Of a DNA stretch of 64,000 bases, positions 55,894 through 64,000 are shown piece after piece (position 1 is the first letter of the stretch; each line of letters opens with the position of its first letter). The notes under the pieces were generated by a model, which searched no databases, was not told where the DNA came from, and saw only the letters and a list, made by a program, of their open reading frames with translations. This DNA comes from CAWHJN01 sp963829705. Lineage in GTDB: Bacteria; Bacteroidota; Rhodothermia; Rhodothermales; BA12. A program made the translations under genes and the position numbers. The DNA is taken from assembly GCA_963829705.1 (NCBI GenBank), contig CAWHJN010000005.1, positions 1,488,001-1,552,000 on the forward strand, written 5' to 3'.

Positions 55894-56616
55894 CTACGCG
55901 CGCACGTCGTCGGAAGCGGGAAACAGGTCGGCACCGAAGACGTCGCCGAAGTGGGCGAGCAGCTTTTCGGTGGCCTCGTCCTCGTCCACGCGCGCGCGCG
56001 TTTCCACGTCCAACGACGTCACGCCGCGGTCGTCGATGCCGCAGGGGACGATCATCTCGAAAAAGTCGAGGTCGGCGTTGAGGTTGAAGGCGAGTCCGTG
56101 CATCGTCACCCATCGACTGCACGCGATGCCCAGCGCGCAGATCTTGCGTTCCGGGCCGCGCGCATCGGGCCCCACCCACACGCCCGTCCGCCCCTCCACA
56201 CGCCCGGCCTCCACGCCATAGTCGGCGCACGTCTGGATGACGGTCTCTTCGAGCGCTCGCAGATACAGGTGCAGGTCGCGCGCGAAGCGGTCGAGGTCGA
56301 GGATCGGGTAGACGACGAGTTGGCCCGGCCCGTGGTACGTGATGTCGCCGCCGCGCTCGACGGGGTAGAACGTGGCCCCGCGCGCTTCGAGTTCGGCTTC
56401 GGAGAGCAGCAGGTTTGCCCGGTCGCCGCTCTTTCCGAGCGTGAACACGTGCGGGTGCTCGACGATGAGGAGGCGGTGCGGAAGCACTTCGCCGCGCCGC
56501 TTGGCCGCCACCATCGCGTCGCGCAACCGGCGCTGGAGCGCCCACGCTTCGGCGTACGCCATACGCCCGAGGGAGCTGACGTGGATCGTTTGCCGGGTTT
56601 TTGCGAGGGGAGCCAC
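55894..56616 (-). CDS. lipB: Octanoyl-[ACP]:protein N-octanoyltransferase LipB
   Basis: 240 residues, GTG start; an ATG at 56562 inside the conserved GRMAYAEAW block is too late. Family motifs: LLIVEHPHVFTLGKSGDRANLL, ERGGDITYHGPGQLVVYPILDLD, GRTGVWVG, KICALGIACSRWVTMHGLAFNLNADLDFFEMIVPCGI (catalytic Lys and Cys), GVTSLDVE. Transfers octanoate from ACP to lipoyl domains. Confidence 0.95.
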   Translation of the reverse strand: MAPLAKTRQTIHVSSLGRMAYAEAWALQRRLRDAMVAAKRRGEVLPHRLLIVEHPHVFTLGKSGDRANLLLSEAELEARGATFYPVERGGDITYHGPGQLVVYPILDLDRFARDLHLYLRALEETVIQTCADYGVEAGRVEGRTGVWVGPDARGPERKICALGIACSRWVTMHGLAFNLNADLDFFEMIVPCGIDDRGVTSLDVETRARVDEDEATEKLLAHFGDVFGADLFPASDDVRA

Positions 56617-56706
56617 GTGGGTGGTAGTTCGTCAGCTTTGCTCACTCGGTTGGCGGTGGGTGGAGATACAGCCGGTGCCACGATTGTCCACCCCCATCCA
56701 CCCAAC

Positions 56707-59700
56707 TCAGTTCGACGTGATGCTCACCCGAACGGTGAACAGGCCCGTGATGTTGGTGAAGCTCGGCGTGCGCGTGTCGCCCTCGAAGCGCTCGTACTTG
56801 AGGCTGAAGTTGCCCTGCACAGAGTTCGAGAACTGGTAGCCAACCGTCGGGGTGACGGTGATGCGGCTCGACGAGGTGTTGACGCTCACGTAGTCGCCTT
56901 CCTGGATGTCGCTCGTGGACAGGCTGGGGTTGGTGCTCACGGCGTCCTCGACGGCCTTGCGGAGCAGCAGCTTGCGGTCGTCGTTGACAGAGCGCTGCAC
57001 GGCCAGCGCCAGCGTCACGCGGTTGTTGAGTTTGCTGCGGACGAAGGGCAGTTTGAGGCCCTGCTTCTGGTAGTTGACGGAGAACGCCAGCTCGTCGGTG
57101 TGCCGCCGGAGCACGTCGTAGTTCGTCGTCGAGAGCGTGTAGAGGTTGCTCGTGTTGAGCTGGAGCGTCGTGCCGATGTTGCCTTTCAGACGCAGGTCCA
57201 CGCCGATCAGCGGCGAGAAGCGCTCGTTGACGTTGACCGACGACGCCTCGTAGCGCGGCAACTCGAAGCCGACGACGCGGCCCCCCAGCCGGAACGACGA
57301 CGCCGGGATGGTCTCGGGGTTGGACTGGTACGCCGACGAGTAGTCTGCGCTGTAGTTGTGCCGCAGCGTGGCCTGCTGCGCGATGACGCGCACGAGCGGC
57401 CAGCGCGAGATGCCGGTGTAGCTGATCTGCCACGATGGCATCGGGAAGGGCAAGAGGTTGCGGCTGTCGACGGTGCCGAGGCCGCGCGTGAAGGTGTCGA
57501 GGAAGTCGTCCACGACGGCGCGGTTGGTGAGCGCCACGCGCCCATCGCCGTTGGCGTCGCGGACGGTGTCGCCCGGTGCCGTCAGCGCTTCGTCGGCGAG
57601 GAAGGCGTCGCGCTGCCGCTCGAAGAGGTCGCCGTAGTTAGCGCCGAGCACCCACACGAAGGCGCGGTTGCCGCCGCCGAGCTTGCTCTGCCGCCGCAGC
57701 GCGCCGTCGTTGAAGCGCAGGGCGTCGTCCTGTCGGCTCTCCCACGACACGTCCCACGACAGGCTCACCGTCAGCGACGATGCCGGTTTGAGCGTCGTGC
57801 GGGCCGTCACCTTGTGGTTGTCGGTGAAGTTGTCGCTCACCTGCACGTTGCCGTCGAGCACGCGGTCGTCGTCGTCGATGGTGCGGGTGAAGCCGAATCG
57901 GTAGCCCAGCGACGGGCCATGCCCGCCGAGCGCGTCGATCAAACTGTACGGCGTGCGCGTGCCGTCGCCACCCTCACCCACGTTGGTGGACTGCGACGAG
58001 AAGCCGCCGGTGTACTGCATCTGGATGTCGGTGATGCCGCCGAGGGTGAGCACGGCGCGCCGCAGGATACTCCGCCCGGACGGCAGCGGCAGCTTCAACC
58101 CGCCGCGCTTCGGCTGCGCCAGCCCGGCGGTGTCGGCGAGGGCCTCGGCGGGGAGCGTGGGCGTGGGGGGCGTCGCCACATCCTCGACGTCTTCATCGGC
58201 CACATCCTCGTCGGCGATGTCTTCGTCGGGGGCGGCCTGCGTCGAGTCCGAGGCGGCGCGGAGGGCTTCCAGCTCGGCTTCGCGTTTGGCGGCCTCGCGC
58301 TCGCGCTTGCGTTCCTCCTTGCGCGCCCGCGCCGCGCGCTCGCGCTCCTGCCGCCGCGCCGTCGCCTCGGCCTCGGCGCGGCGCTGCTCGTCCTGGAACG
58401 TCTTGTAGAAGCCAAACTGGCTCCAGAACGTCTCGGGTCGCAGCGTCAGGCCCGTGCCCACGGTGACGTTGGTGCGGACGCCCGCGCCGAAATCCTGCCC
58501 GATGGCTCCGTTCGTCCACGTGTACCGCGCGTTGTAGGCGAGGTCGTTGAAGACGATCCACTTGACCTTGTTGCTCAACCGAGGCGAGAGCGTCGCGGTA
58601 AAGCTCTGCGTGTAGCCATCGGTGCGGAAGTCGTCGTCGCCCGAGAACGCCCGCGCCACGGCCCGGCGGAAGGGGACCGGCCGGGCGCGCTTCTCGACGA
58701 AGGCACCGGCGTTTTCGGGCGCGCTCGGGTTGTCTTCGATAAACTCCGCCTCGCCTTTCGTGATGGGCATGGCGATCTCTTCGCCGTCGACGAGCGTGAC
58801 GCGGTTGTAGAGCGAATCGACGCCGAGCAGGCTCAGGCTCTGGTCCACGCCGGTATCAAACGACGTGCGGAGAAACGAGAACGGATTGTACTGGAGCGAG
58901 AAATCGCGCCCGTGTTTGAAATCGTGCCCCTCGCGGAAGGGGTAGCCGATGCGCGAGGGCAGCGTGTCGCGGGCCGACGTGCGGATCACGTTGGCGCGCT
59001 CGCGGGTGACGGAGTAGGAACGCGCCGCCGACGCGGCAAACGACAGCGTCGAGGGCACGTAGTTGTAACGCAAATCGCCGAGGATGCCGACGACTGGAAT
59101 GGGGTCGAGAAACCACAGCGGGCGCAGCGTCTTGGGCTGCTGCGTGGGCAGGCGGTACGACAGCCCCGTGTTCCAGCGCCACGAATCGTTGATGCGCCGG
59201 GCGGCGCTGCTCTGCTCCGATTCGCTCGTGGCGAAGTTGAAGGTGAGGCCGTCGAGCGTGTTGCGGAGAAAGGCCGATTGCGAGCCGCTTTTCGAGATGC
59301 CGTTGAGCGCCAGCGAGCGCGACGACGAGCGCGTCTCGGCAGCGGCGATCTCTTCCTGCTTGAGCGCCTCGCGCTCGCTGCGGCTCAGATCGTCGCGCTG
59401 GTCGATGCCATCCAGGATGGCGTCGAGGCGCACGTCGCCGCGCGTGGGGCTGAAGCGCGGCGTGGTGGTGTTGGACTGCGCACTGACGTTGAGCGGCAGC
59501 GTCCATCCGAAGCGCTCGGGGACGAACTTGTCGAGCCGGAAGTCCGAGTTGACGCTCCAGTTGAACACGGCGTTCTGGTCGCGCTCGGCCAGCGTGCTCG
59601 TGAGCGCGCCGAAACCATCGGTCTGCGCTGTCACGGCGGCGCGCAGCGTGGCAAAGTCCGCCAGGCGCATATCCACGTTGGCCAGGCCCGACCAGCCGTT

Positions 59701-62700
59701 GGTTTCGTCGTAGCCGCTCACGCGTAACTCGTTGACCCACAGCACGGCCTCTTGCACCACGTCGTCGGGGTCGGTGGAGGTCGAGTCGGCGGTGTTGCGC
59801 AGCCCGATGACGATGGTGTTGACGCGGTTGAGCGACGGGTTGCCCCGGATGCCGAGGCGCGTGCCGGGCGGCGCGAAACGCGACACGTCGGGCGCATCGG
59901 GCAGCGGGTTTCCATTGGCGTCCTCGGCGTACCACAGCGAGTCCTGCGCGATCTGGCCGGCCCGGCTGTCGCGGGCGAACTTGAGCTGGTTGAAGGCGGC
60001 GATCTCGACGTTCATCTCGTTATCGGTCGGCCACAGCAGCTGCGGGTCGGCGGAGACGGCGGAGGTGGGCGTGAGGGGCTGTTCGTACTCGTAGTACGCA
60101 TCCGTTTCGCTCGCGCCGAAGCGCACGAACATCACCACGCGCCCACGGTCGGCCTCGGTCCACTCGCGGCCCAGGTCGCCGCCGTGGAGGTGCGCGAACA
60201 TGCGGAGGTTGCTGTACTTGAGCAGGTCGAGCGTCTGGTTGGAGTAGGCCTTGAAGATGCCCACCTGCGCGCCCGGTTGCAGGCGCTCGACGTTGAGCAC
60301 GAGCGACTGCTCGCGGGCCTCGGTGGCCTGTCCGCTGATGCCGCGGTTGATGGGCGTGACGGTGCCGAGAGGCTTGCGGTAGACGCGCGAATCCTCTTCC
60401 GTGTTGACGCTCGAGATGGTGTAGCGCGTGTCGAAGGCGTCCGCCACGCCCGCGAGGCGCTCGTCGGTGACGTCGTCGGACTTCTGCCACTGGCTGCCGA
60501 CGAGTTCGAGCGTCGCCAGGCGGATCGTGACGGGCACCTCGTGGCCCGTCGTCCACAGGCGGATCGACTGGATGCTGTTGAAGTCGCTGGCGTCGCCCAC
60601 GCGGCGCGTGTAGTTGCGGACGGGGATGCGGATCTGGTAGTAGTTCGTCCGCTTACCGTCGGAGCCCACGATCTCGCCCACCACGAAGTCGTCGTCGCGG
60701 CCCGGCTGGCCGAGGCGGTCGAGTTCAGCCTTCGACAGCGGCACGCGGTACTGGAAGTAGTTGTTGATGCCGTCGACGGCCGAGTTGTTGTTGAGGTCCT
60801 CGGTGTCGGGCAGCTTCGAGTTGCCGCGCTTGATGGTGGAGGTGACGTCGAGTTCGTTCTGGCCTTCGAAGGAGTTGAGCTCCTGGGCGGCGAAGTAGCG
60901 CAGGAAGCGCTGCTGGAGGGTCGCCCCGCCGGGGAAAAACTCCTCGCTGAAAAAGCGCTCGTCGAGGTAGTGGTGGTAGTCGTCGCCCGAGGGGTCTTGC
61001 AGCGTCCGCGCTTTCTCGGCCTCGTGAAACTCGCTGACGCGCCCCGATGCTTCGGCAGCGGCGACAAAGGCGGCGAAAAAGTTCTGCTCGGTCGTCTCGG
61101 TCGTGTACGGATCGGTGTTGTACGAGACGAGGCCGTCGAGCCCGAGGTCTTCGGTGCGCCGCCGGTCGCGGTCGAGGTCGACGAGGCCGTTCTCCTGGAG
61201 CGTCGCGCCGCGCCCGTAGGCGGTGAAAAAGTCCGTCACGTCCACGTCTTCGAGCGACAGGCCGTCTTCGGTGGAGAGCTCCTGGTCGGGCAGGATGTCT
61301 TCCGAGATCGTCCCGAGGTCCACGTAGAGGTAGGCGTCGGGGCCGGGGTCGTTGGCGGGGTTCTCGGCGAAGGCGCGGACGACGAACTCGATGAACTCGA
61401 CGTTCTTGTTCTGGAAGTCGCGGTAGCCGTCGGGCAGCGCCGTCGTGATGCCACCCCACGTGTCTCGGGGGTTGGCGAAAAAGGCGTTGAGGTCGTCGGT
61501 GTAGTTGTACGGCCCCCGGATGCGTGGGTCGAAGTAGAGGTCGAAGGTGTTGATGGTCTCCGGCCCGTTGCTGTTGTTGGTGGGGCGGTCGGGGTAGATG
61601 TCGCGCACGCCGGGCACGTTGACGGCCTCGGGACTGGTGCGGATGGTGGCGTTCTGCAGCTCGCGCAGAATGTTCTGGTTCATCTGGTACCATGCCATGC
61701 CGCCGCGCCACGCCGTGCGCCGCTGGTCGCCTTCGAGGCCCTGCACCACGCCTCCGGCATCCACGATGCCGAGCGAGTCGGGGGCGGCAGCGAGCCGCCA
61801 CGCGCCGGGCGCTTTGAGCGAGTACGTGTTCTCGAAGCTCTCGAAGTCGTCCACGTACGAGACGCCACGCAGCTCGTCCTGCGAGAAATCCATCCCGTCG
61901 TCGCGCAGGTCGCGGCGCGTCTGGCGGAAGGCGATGGTCTGCGCGCCGCCGGGGCGGAGCTGGGCGAACTCGGCGCGCACGTCCACCTTCGAGGCGGCGC
62001 GCGTCTGGATGAACGGCAGCGCGTCGACGGCCTGCGTGAGCCAGCGCGGCTCCGTGGTGAAGCGCCCGTCCACGCCCCAGATGGTGTTCTGGATGGGCTC
62101 GTCGCCGATGCGGAACTTGTCCACCTGCGAGCGCTGCGACATCCGCATCACCGTCGCGCCGAGTTGGAGCTTGTCCTCGTAGGCGTAATCGGCGCGCAGC
62201 CCCAGGAGCGTTTTCTTCTGCAAGTCGAACAGGGAGTTCTGCTCGAAGGTGATCTCGATGTCGCGCCCGGCGTTGACGAACGACTGGTTGATGATCGTGA
62301 CGGTGCCGCTGCCGGTGTAATCGACGGTATAATCGACGCCCTCGCTGAGGGTCACGCCCCCGGCGACGACGCGCACCGACCCTTCGACGAGCCCCGACCA
62401 TGCCTTTAGGTCGAAAAAGCTCTGCGCCGCGCCCTGGTACGACCCTTCGATGCGGTAAACGTCGAACTGCGTCTGCCGCCGCGCTGTCTCTTTCTTGCGC
62501 GTGTAGAGGTCGGTGAAGACGTAGCGCTGCGCGTCCGGGTTGGTCTGCGTCTGGTTGTCGATGCGGCTGCCGAAGGGTTCGAGGTAGGGGAAGATGAGCA
62601 GCCCCGTGCCCGGGTCGATGGTGAAGCGGGTGATGTAGTCGAACTGGTTGTCGGCGCCGGGCGCACCGCCCGCCCCGGTGCGGTCGAGGCCGAGCATCTG

Positions 62701-64000
62701 GAGCAGCGGCGTCTGGCTGCCCGGCAGCGTCGCGCCGGCCTGGCCGCTCGGCGGCTGGAAGCGCACGTCGAGCTCGAAATCGTCCGGGCGGATGCCGCCG
62801 CCGCGCAGGCTGTAGAGGTTTCGCATCTCCAGGTACCACGTCGTCGGGACGACATCGTCGGAGGGGGCGACGGGGTTGGTGCCGCGCAAGAGCTTCGTCA
62901 CGAGCGCACCGTTGCGGATCTGGCCGCTGGCTCCACCCGAGGTGCCCGCGAGGTCGCCCACGGTCACGACGTTGCCGTTGGTGTCCTGGTAGCGGAAGGC
63001 GACGGCCAGTGCCTCGGTGTCGGCGAGGCCGTTGCGGAGCGAGAGGTAGCCGAGCGTCTCGTCGAAGGTGTAGTCGCGACCCAGTTCGAGCAGCTTGAAG
63101 CGCTGGCCCGTCTGCACGTCGCTGTCGCGCAGCCCTTTCTGCGTGACGAGGTAATCCTTGGCCGACGAGCTGTCGGCGTCGGAGCGGCGCAACCGGCTGT
63201 CGATTTCGGCATCCGAGTACTGGTCGATGCCGGGGCGCGGGGCGACGACGCTCGTGTAGAGGTTGCCGAGTTGCTGCGACCGCACGGCAGGCTGCTCGCC
63301 GAGGTCGGAGATGGCGACGATGGAGGCGCGGTCGGTTTCCTGGATGGTGTTGCTCTGGAGCTTCCACACCTCCAGCGCGATAATCTTCTCGATGCCCGGC
63401 GCGCCCGTCTGATCCTGCAGGAGCAGCCGCACGCGCGGCGGCGCGCCGAGGGCGAATTCCCAGTTGTTGCGGAAGTAGTAGGCGAGGAAAAAGTGACGCG
63501 ACTCGTCGTAGTCGGTGGCCTTGAGCTCGAACCGGACGGCCTCCGAGCCGCCCGAAATGTTGAGCGCGCTCGACTGCCCCTCCTGCTGCGACGCCACCGT
63601 CGTCAGTTGCACCCCGCCGATCTGGAACTGGCTCTTGATGCCGAAGAGCGACTGCCCGCCCCGGATGAGCGACGACGGCGTCTGGAGGAACACGTTGCCC
63701 GCTTCGATGGACTGGATGATCTCGTCCTCGTAGCCCGTGTACTGGAGCTTGAGCTGGTTCTGGTAATCGAACTGACTCTGCGTGTCCCAACTCACGTCCA
63801 CGCGCAGCTTGTCGCCGATGGTGCCGTTGATGGCGAGGCTGAGGTCCTGCTTGAACGTCGGGTCCACCTGCGAGGCCCGCCCGCCCGCGGCAGCCTGCTG
63901 CTCGCTCTTGCGGTAGTCGAACCCCGCGTTGATGTTGGCCTGCCCGTTGACGCGCAGCGACACTTCGTTCTTGCCGAAGATGGTCGAAAACGCGCTTTGC
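56707..64000 (-). CDS. sprA: Cell-surface translocon protein SprA (T9SS), 5' end beyond the window
   Basis: At least 2431 residues are visible; the frame runs off the right edge. SprA forms the large outer-membrane channel of the T9SS and is also needed for gliding. Family features seen: SLRVNGQANINAGFDYRKSEQQ repeats, GRDYTFDETLGYLSLRNGLAD, LFGIKSQFQIGGVQLTTVASQQEGQSS, the NLRMFAHLHGGDLG region, VNELRVSGYDETNGWSGLANVDMRLADFATLRAAV, and a C-terminal strand series ending SVNTSSSRITVTPTVGYQFSNSVQG. A charged Arg/Glu/Ala-rich, then Asp/Glu-rich segment at about 58130-58400 interrupts the barrel part. No other T9SS gene is in the window. Confidence 0.93.
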   Translation of the reverse strand, partial: QSAFSTIFGKNEVSLRVNGQANINAGFDYRKSEQQAAAGGRASQVDPTFKQDLSLAINGTIGDKLRVDVSWDTQSQFDYQNQLKLQYTGYEDEIIQSIEAGNVFLQTPSSLIRGGQSLFGIKSQFQIGGVQLTTVASQQEGQSSALNISGGSEAVRFELKATDYDESRHFFLAYYFRNNWEFALGAPPRVRLLLQDQTGAPGIEKIIALEVWKLQSNTIQETDRASIVAISDLGEQPAVRSQQLGNLYTSVVAPRPGIDQYSDAEIDSRLRRSDADSSSAKDYLVTQKGLRDSDVQTGQRFKLLELGRDYTFDETLGYLSLRNGLADTEALAVAFRYQDTNGNVVTVGDLAGTSGGASGQIRNGALVTKLLRGTNPVAPSDDVVPTTWYLEMRNLYSLRGGGIRPDDFELDVRFQPPSGQAGATLPGSQTPLLQMLGLDRTGAGGAPGADNQFDYITRFTIDPGTGLLIFPYLEPFGSRIDNQTQTNPDAQRYVFTDLYTRKKETARRQTQFDVYRIEGSYQGAAQSFFDLKAWSGLVEGSVRVVAGGVTLSEGVDYTVDYTGSGTVTIINQSFVNAGRDIEITFEQNSLFDLQKKTLLGLRADYAYEDKLQLGATVMRMSQRSQVDKFRIGDEPIQNTIWGVDGRFTTEPRWLTQAVDALPFIQTRAASKVDVRAEFAQLRPGGAQTIAFRQTRRDLRDDGMDFSQDELRGVSYVDDFESFENTYSLKAPGAWRLAAAPDSLGIVDAGGVVQGLEGDQRRTAWRGGMAWYQMNQNILRELQNATIRTSPEAVNVPGVRDIYPDRPTNNSNGPETINTFDLYFDPRIRGPYNYTDDLNAFFANPRDTWGGITTALPDGYRDFQNKNVEFIEFVVRAFAENPANDPGPDAYLYVDLGTISEDILPDQELSTEDGLSLEDVDVTDFFTAYGRGATLQENGLVDLDRDRRRTEDLGLDGLVSYNTDPYTTETTEQNFFAAFVAAAEASGRVSEFHEAEKARTLQDPSGDDYHHYLDERFFSEEFFPGGATLQQRFLRYFAAQELNSFEGQNELDVTSTIKRGNSKLPDTEDLNNNSAVDGINNYFQYRVPLSKAELDRLGQPGRDDDFVVGEIVGSDGKRTNYYQIRIPVRNYTRRVGDASDFNSIQSIRLWTTGHEVPVTIRLATLELVGSQWQKSDDVTDERLAGVADAFDTRYTISSVNTEEDSRVYRKPLGTVTPINRGISGQATEAREQSLVLNVERLQPGAQVGIFKAYSNQTLDLLKYSNLRMFAHLHGGDLGREWTEADRGRVVMFVRFGASETDAYYEYEQPLTPTSAVSADPQLLWPTDNEMNVEIAAFNQLKFARDSRAGQIAQDSLWYAEDANGNPLPDAPDVSRFAPPGTRLGIRGNPSLNRVNTIVIGLRNTADSTSTDPDDVVQEAVLWVNELRVSGYDETNGWSGLANVDMRLADFATLRAAVTAQTDGFGALTSTLAERDQNAVFNWSVNSDFRLDKFVPERFGWTLPLNVSAQSNTTTPRFSPTRGDVRLDAILDGIDQRDDLSRSEREALKQEEIAAAETRSSSRSLALNGISKSGSQSAFLRNTLDGLTFNFATSESEQSSAARRINDSWRWNTGLSYRLPTQQPKTLRPLWFLDPIPVVGILGDLRYNYVPSTLSFAASAARSYSVTRERANVIRTSARDTLPSRIGYPFREGHDFKHGRDFSLQYNPFSFLRTSFDTGVDQSLSLLGVDSLYNRVTLVDGEEIAMPITKGEAEFIEDNPSAPENAGAFVEKRARPVPFRRAVARAFSGDDDFRTDGYTQSFTATLSPRLSNKVKWIVFNDLAYNARYTWTNGAIGQDFGAGVRTNVTVGTGLTLRPETFWSQFGFYKTFQDEQRRAEAEATARRQERERAARARKEERKREREAAKREAELEALRAASDSTQAAPDEDIADEDVADEDVEDVATPPTPTLPAEALADTAGLAQPKRGGLKLPLPSGRSILRRAVLTLGGITDIQMQYTGGFSSQSTNVGEGGDGTRTPYSLIDALGGHGPSLGYRFGFTRTIDDDDRVLDGNVQVSDNFTDNHKVTARTTLKPASSLTVSLSWDVSWESRQDDALRFNDGALRRQSKLGGGNRAFVWVLGANYGDLFERQRDAFLADEALTAPGDTVRDANGDGRVALTNRAVVDDFLDTFTRGLGTVDSRNLLPFPMPSWQISYTGISRWPLVRVIAQQATLRHNYSADYSSAYQSNPETIPASSFRLGGRVVGFELPRYEASSVNVNERFSPLIGVDLRLKGNIGTTLQLNTSNLYTLSTTNYDVLRRHTDELAFSVNYQKQGLKLPFVRSKLNNRVTLALAVQRSVNDDRKLLLRKAVEDAVSTNPSLSTSDIQEGDYVSVNTSSSRITVTPTVGYQFSNSVQGNFSLKYERFEGDTRTPSFTNITGLFTVRVSITSN

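Noticed and set aside
55891..59727. 1278-codon open frame on the plus strand
   Set aside because: Antisense to lipB and sprA, both certain. No domain in the translated sequence.
60725..63790. 1021-codon open frame on the minus strand in another frame of sprA
   Set aside because: Arg/Pro-rich out-of-frame reading of sprA.

Overview
This 64 kb chromosomal window is GC-rich. It suggests a member of the Rhodothermota/Bacteroidota (Rhodothermales-like). The evidence is the type IX secretion (T9SS) translocon protein SprA at the right edge, a high-potential iron-sulfur protein (HiPIP), secreted proteins with carboxypeptidase-regulatory-like and PKD domains, a Por-tail-like module, and a TAnnTTTG-type -7 box under a CIRCE operator at groES. 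I see no rRNA, tRNA, CRISPR array, insertion sequence or prophage. Genes are tightly packed and most gaps are under 250 bp.

Layout. 1-2 kb: 3' end of an acyl-CoA carboxylase subunit and a secreted polysaccharide deacetylase. 2-7.4 kb: a 1768-residue secreted multidomain protein with three near-identical 669-bp internal repeats. 7.6-18 kb: aldo/keto reductase, SemiSWEET, esterase, HerA-like ATPase with a DUF1905 protein, DUF389 protein, cardiolipin synthase-like enzyme, RlmN. 18-21 kb: cation-chloride-cotransporter-like permease and an ABC-2 permease. 21.3-32.1 kb: a one-direction sugar locus (two TIM-barrel isomerases/epimerases plus one frameshifted copy, GMC dehydrogenase with its Tat-exported small subunit, two Gfo/Idh/MocA oxidoreductases, a DUF1080 3-keto-glycoside hydrolase-like lipoprotein, a nucleoside/sugar MFS porter, HiPIP). 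32-35 kb: ABC ATPase, ctaB, ctaA. 35-45 kb: glmM, universal stress protein, ADP-forming CoA ligase/GNAT fusion, TerB-like protein, porin-like protein and a frameshifted chemoreceptor. 45-48 kb: an outer-membrane protein and groES-groEL under CIRCE. 48-56.6 kb: small membrane proteins, mltG, chorismate mutase, tsaD, LytR_C protein, rsfS, lipoprotein, DUF423, lipB. 56.7-64 kb: sprA, cut by the window edge.

How genes may work together. The 21-32 kb locus reads as a periplasmic 3-keto-glycoside route. A GMC dehydrogenase oxidises a glycoside at C3, a DUF1080 lipoprotein cleaves the keto-glycoside, an MFS porter imports the product, and Gfo/Idh/MocA plus isomerase enzymes process it. No c-type cytochrome is encoded there, but a HiPIP follows directly, so I propose it as the electron acceptor. 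The locus lies between an ABC-2 permease and its plausible ATPase partner next to ctaB-ctaA.

Quality warning. At least three genes contain single-base indels, two of them in G runs. One copy of the 669-bp repeat has two clusters of three 1-bp deletions. This may reflect consensus error rather than biology. A second recurring theme is a family of purine/pyrimidine-asymmetric intergenic repeats lying just before start codons or just after stop codons.
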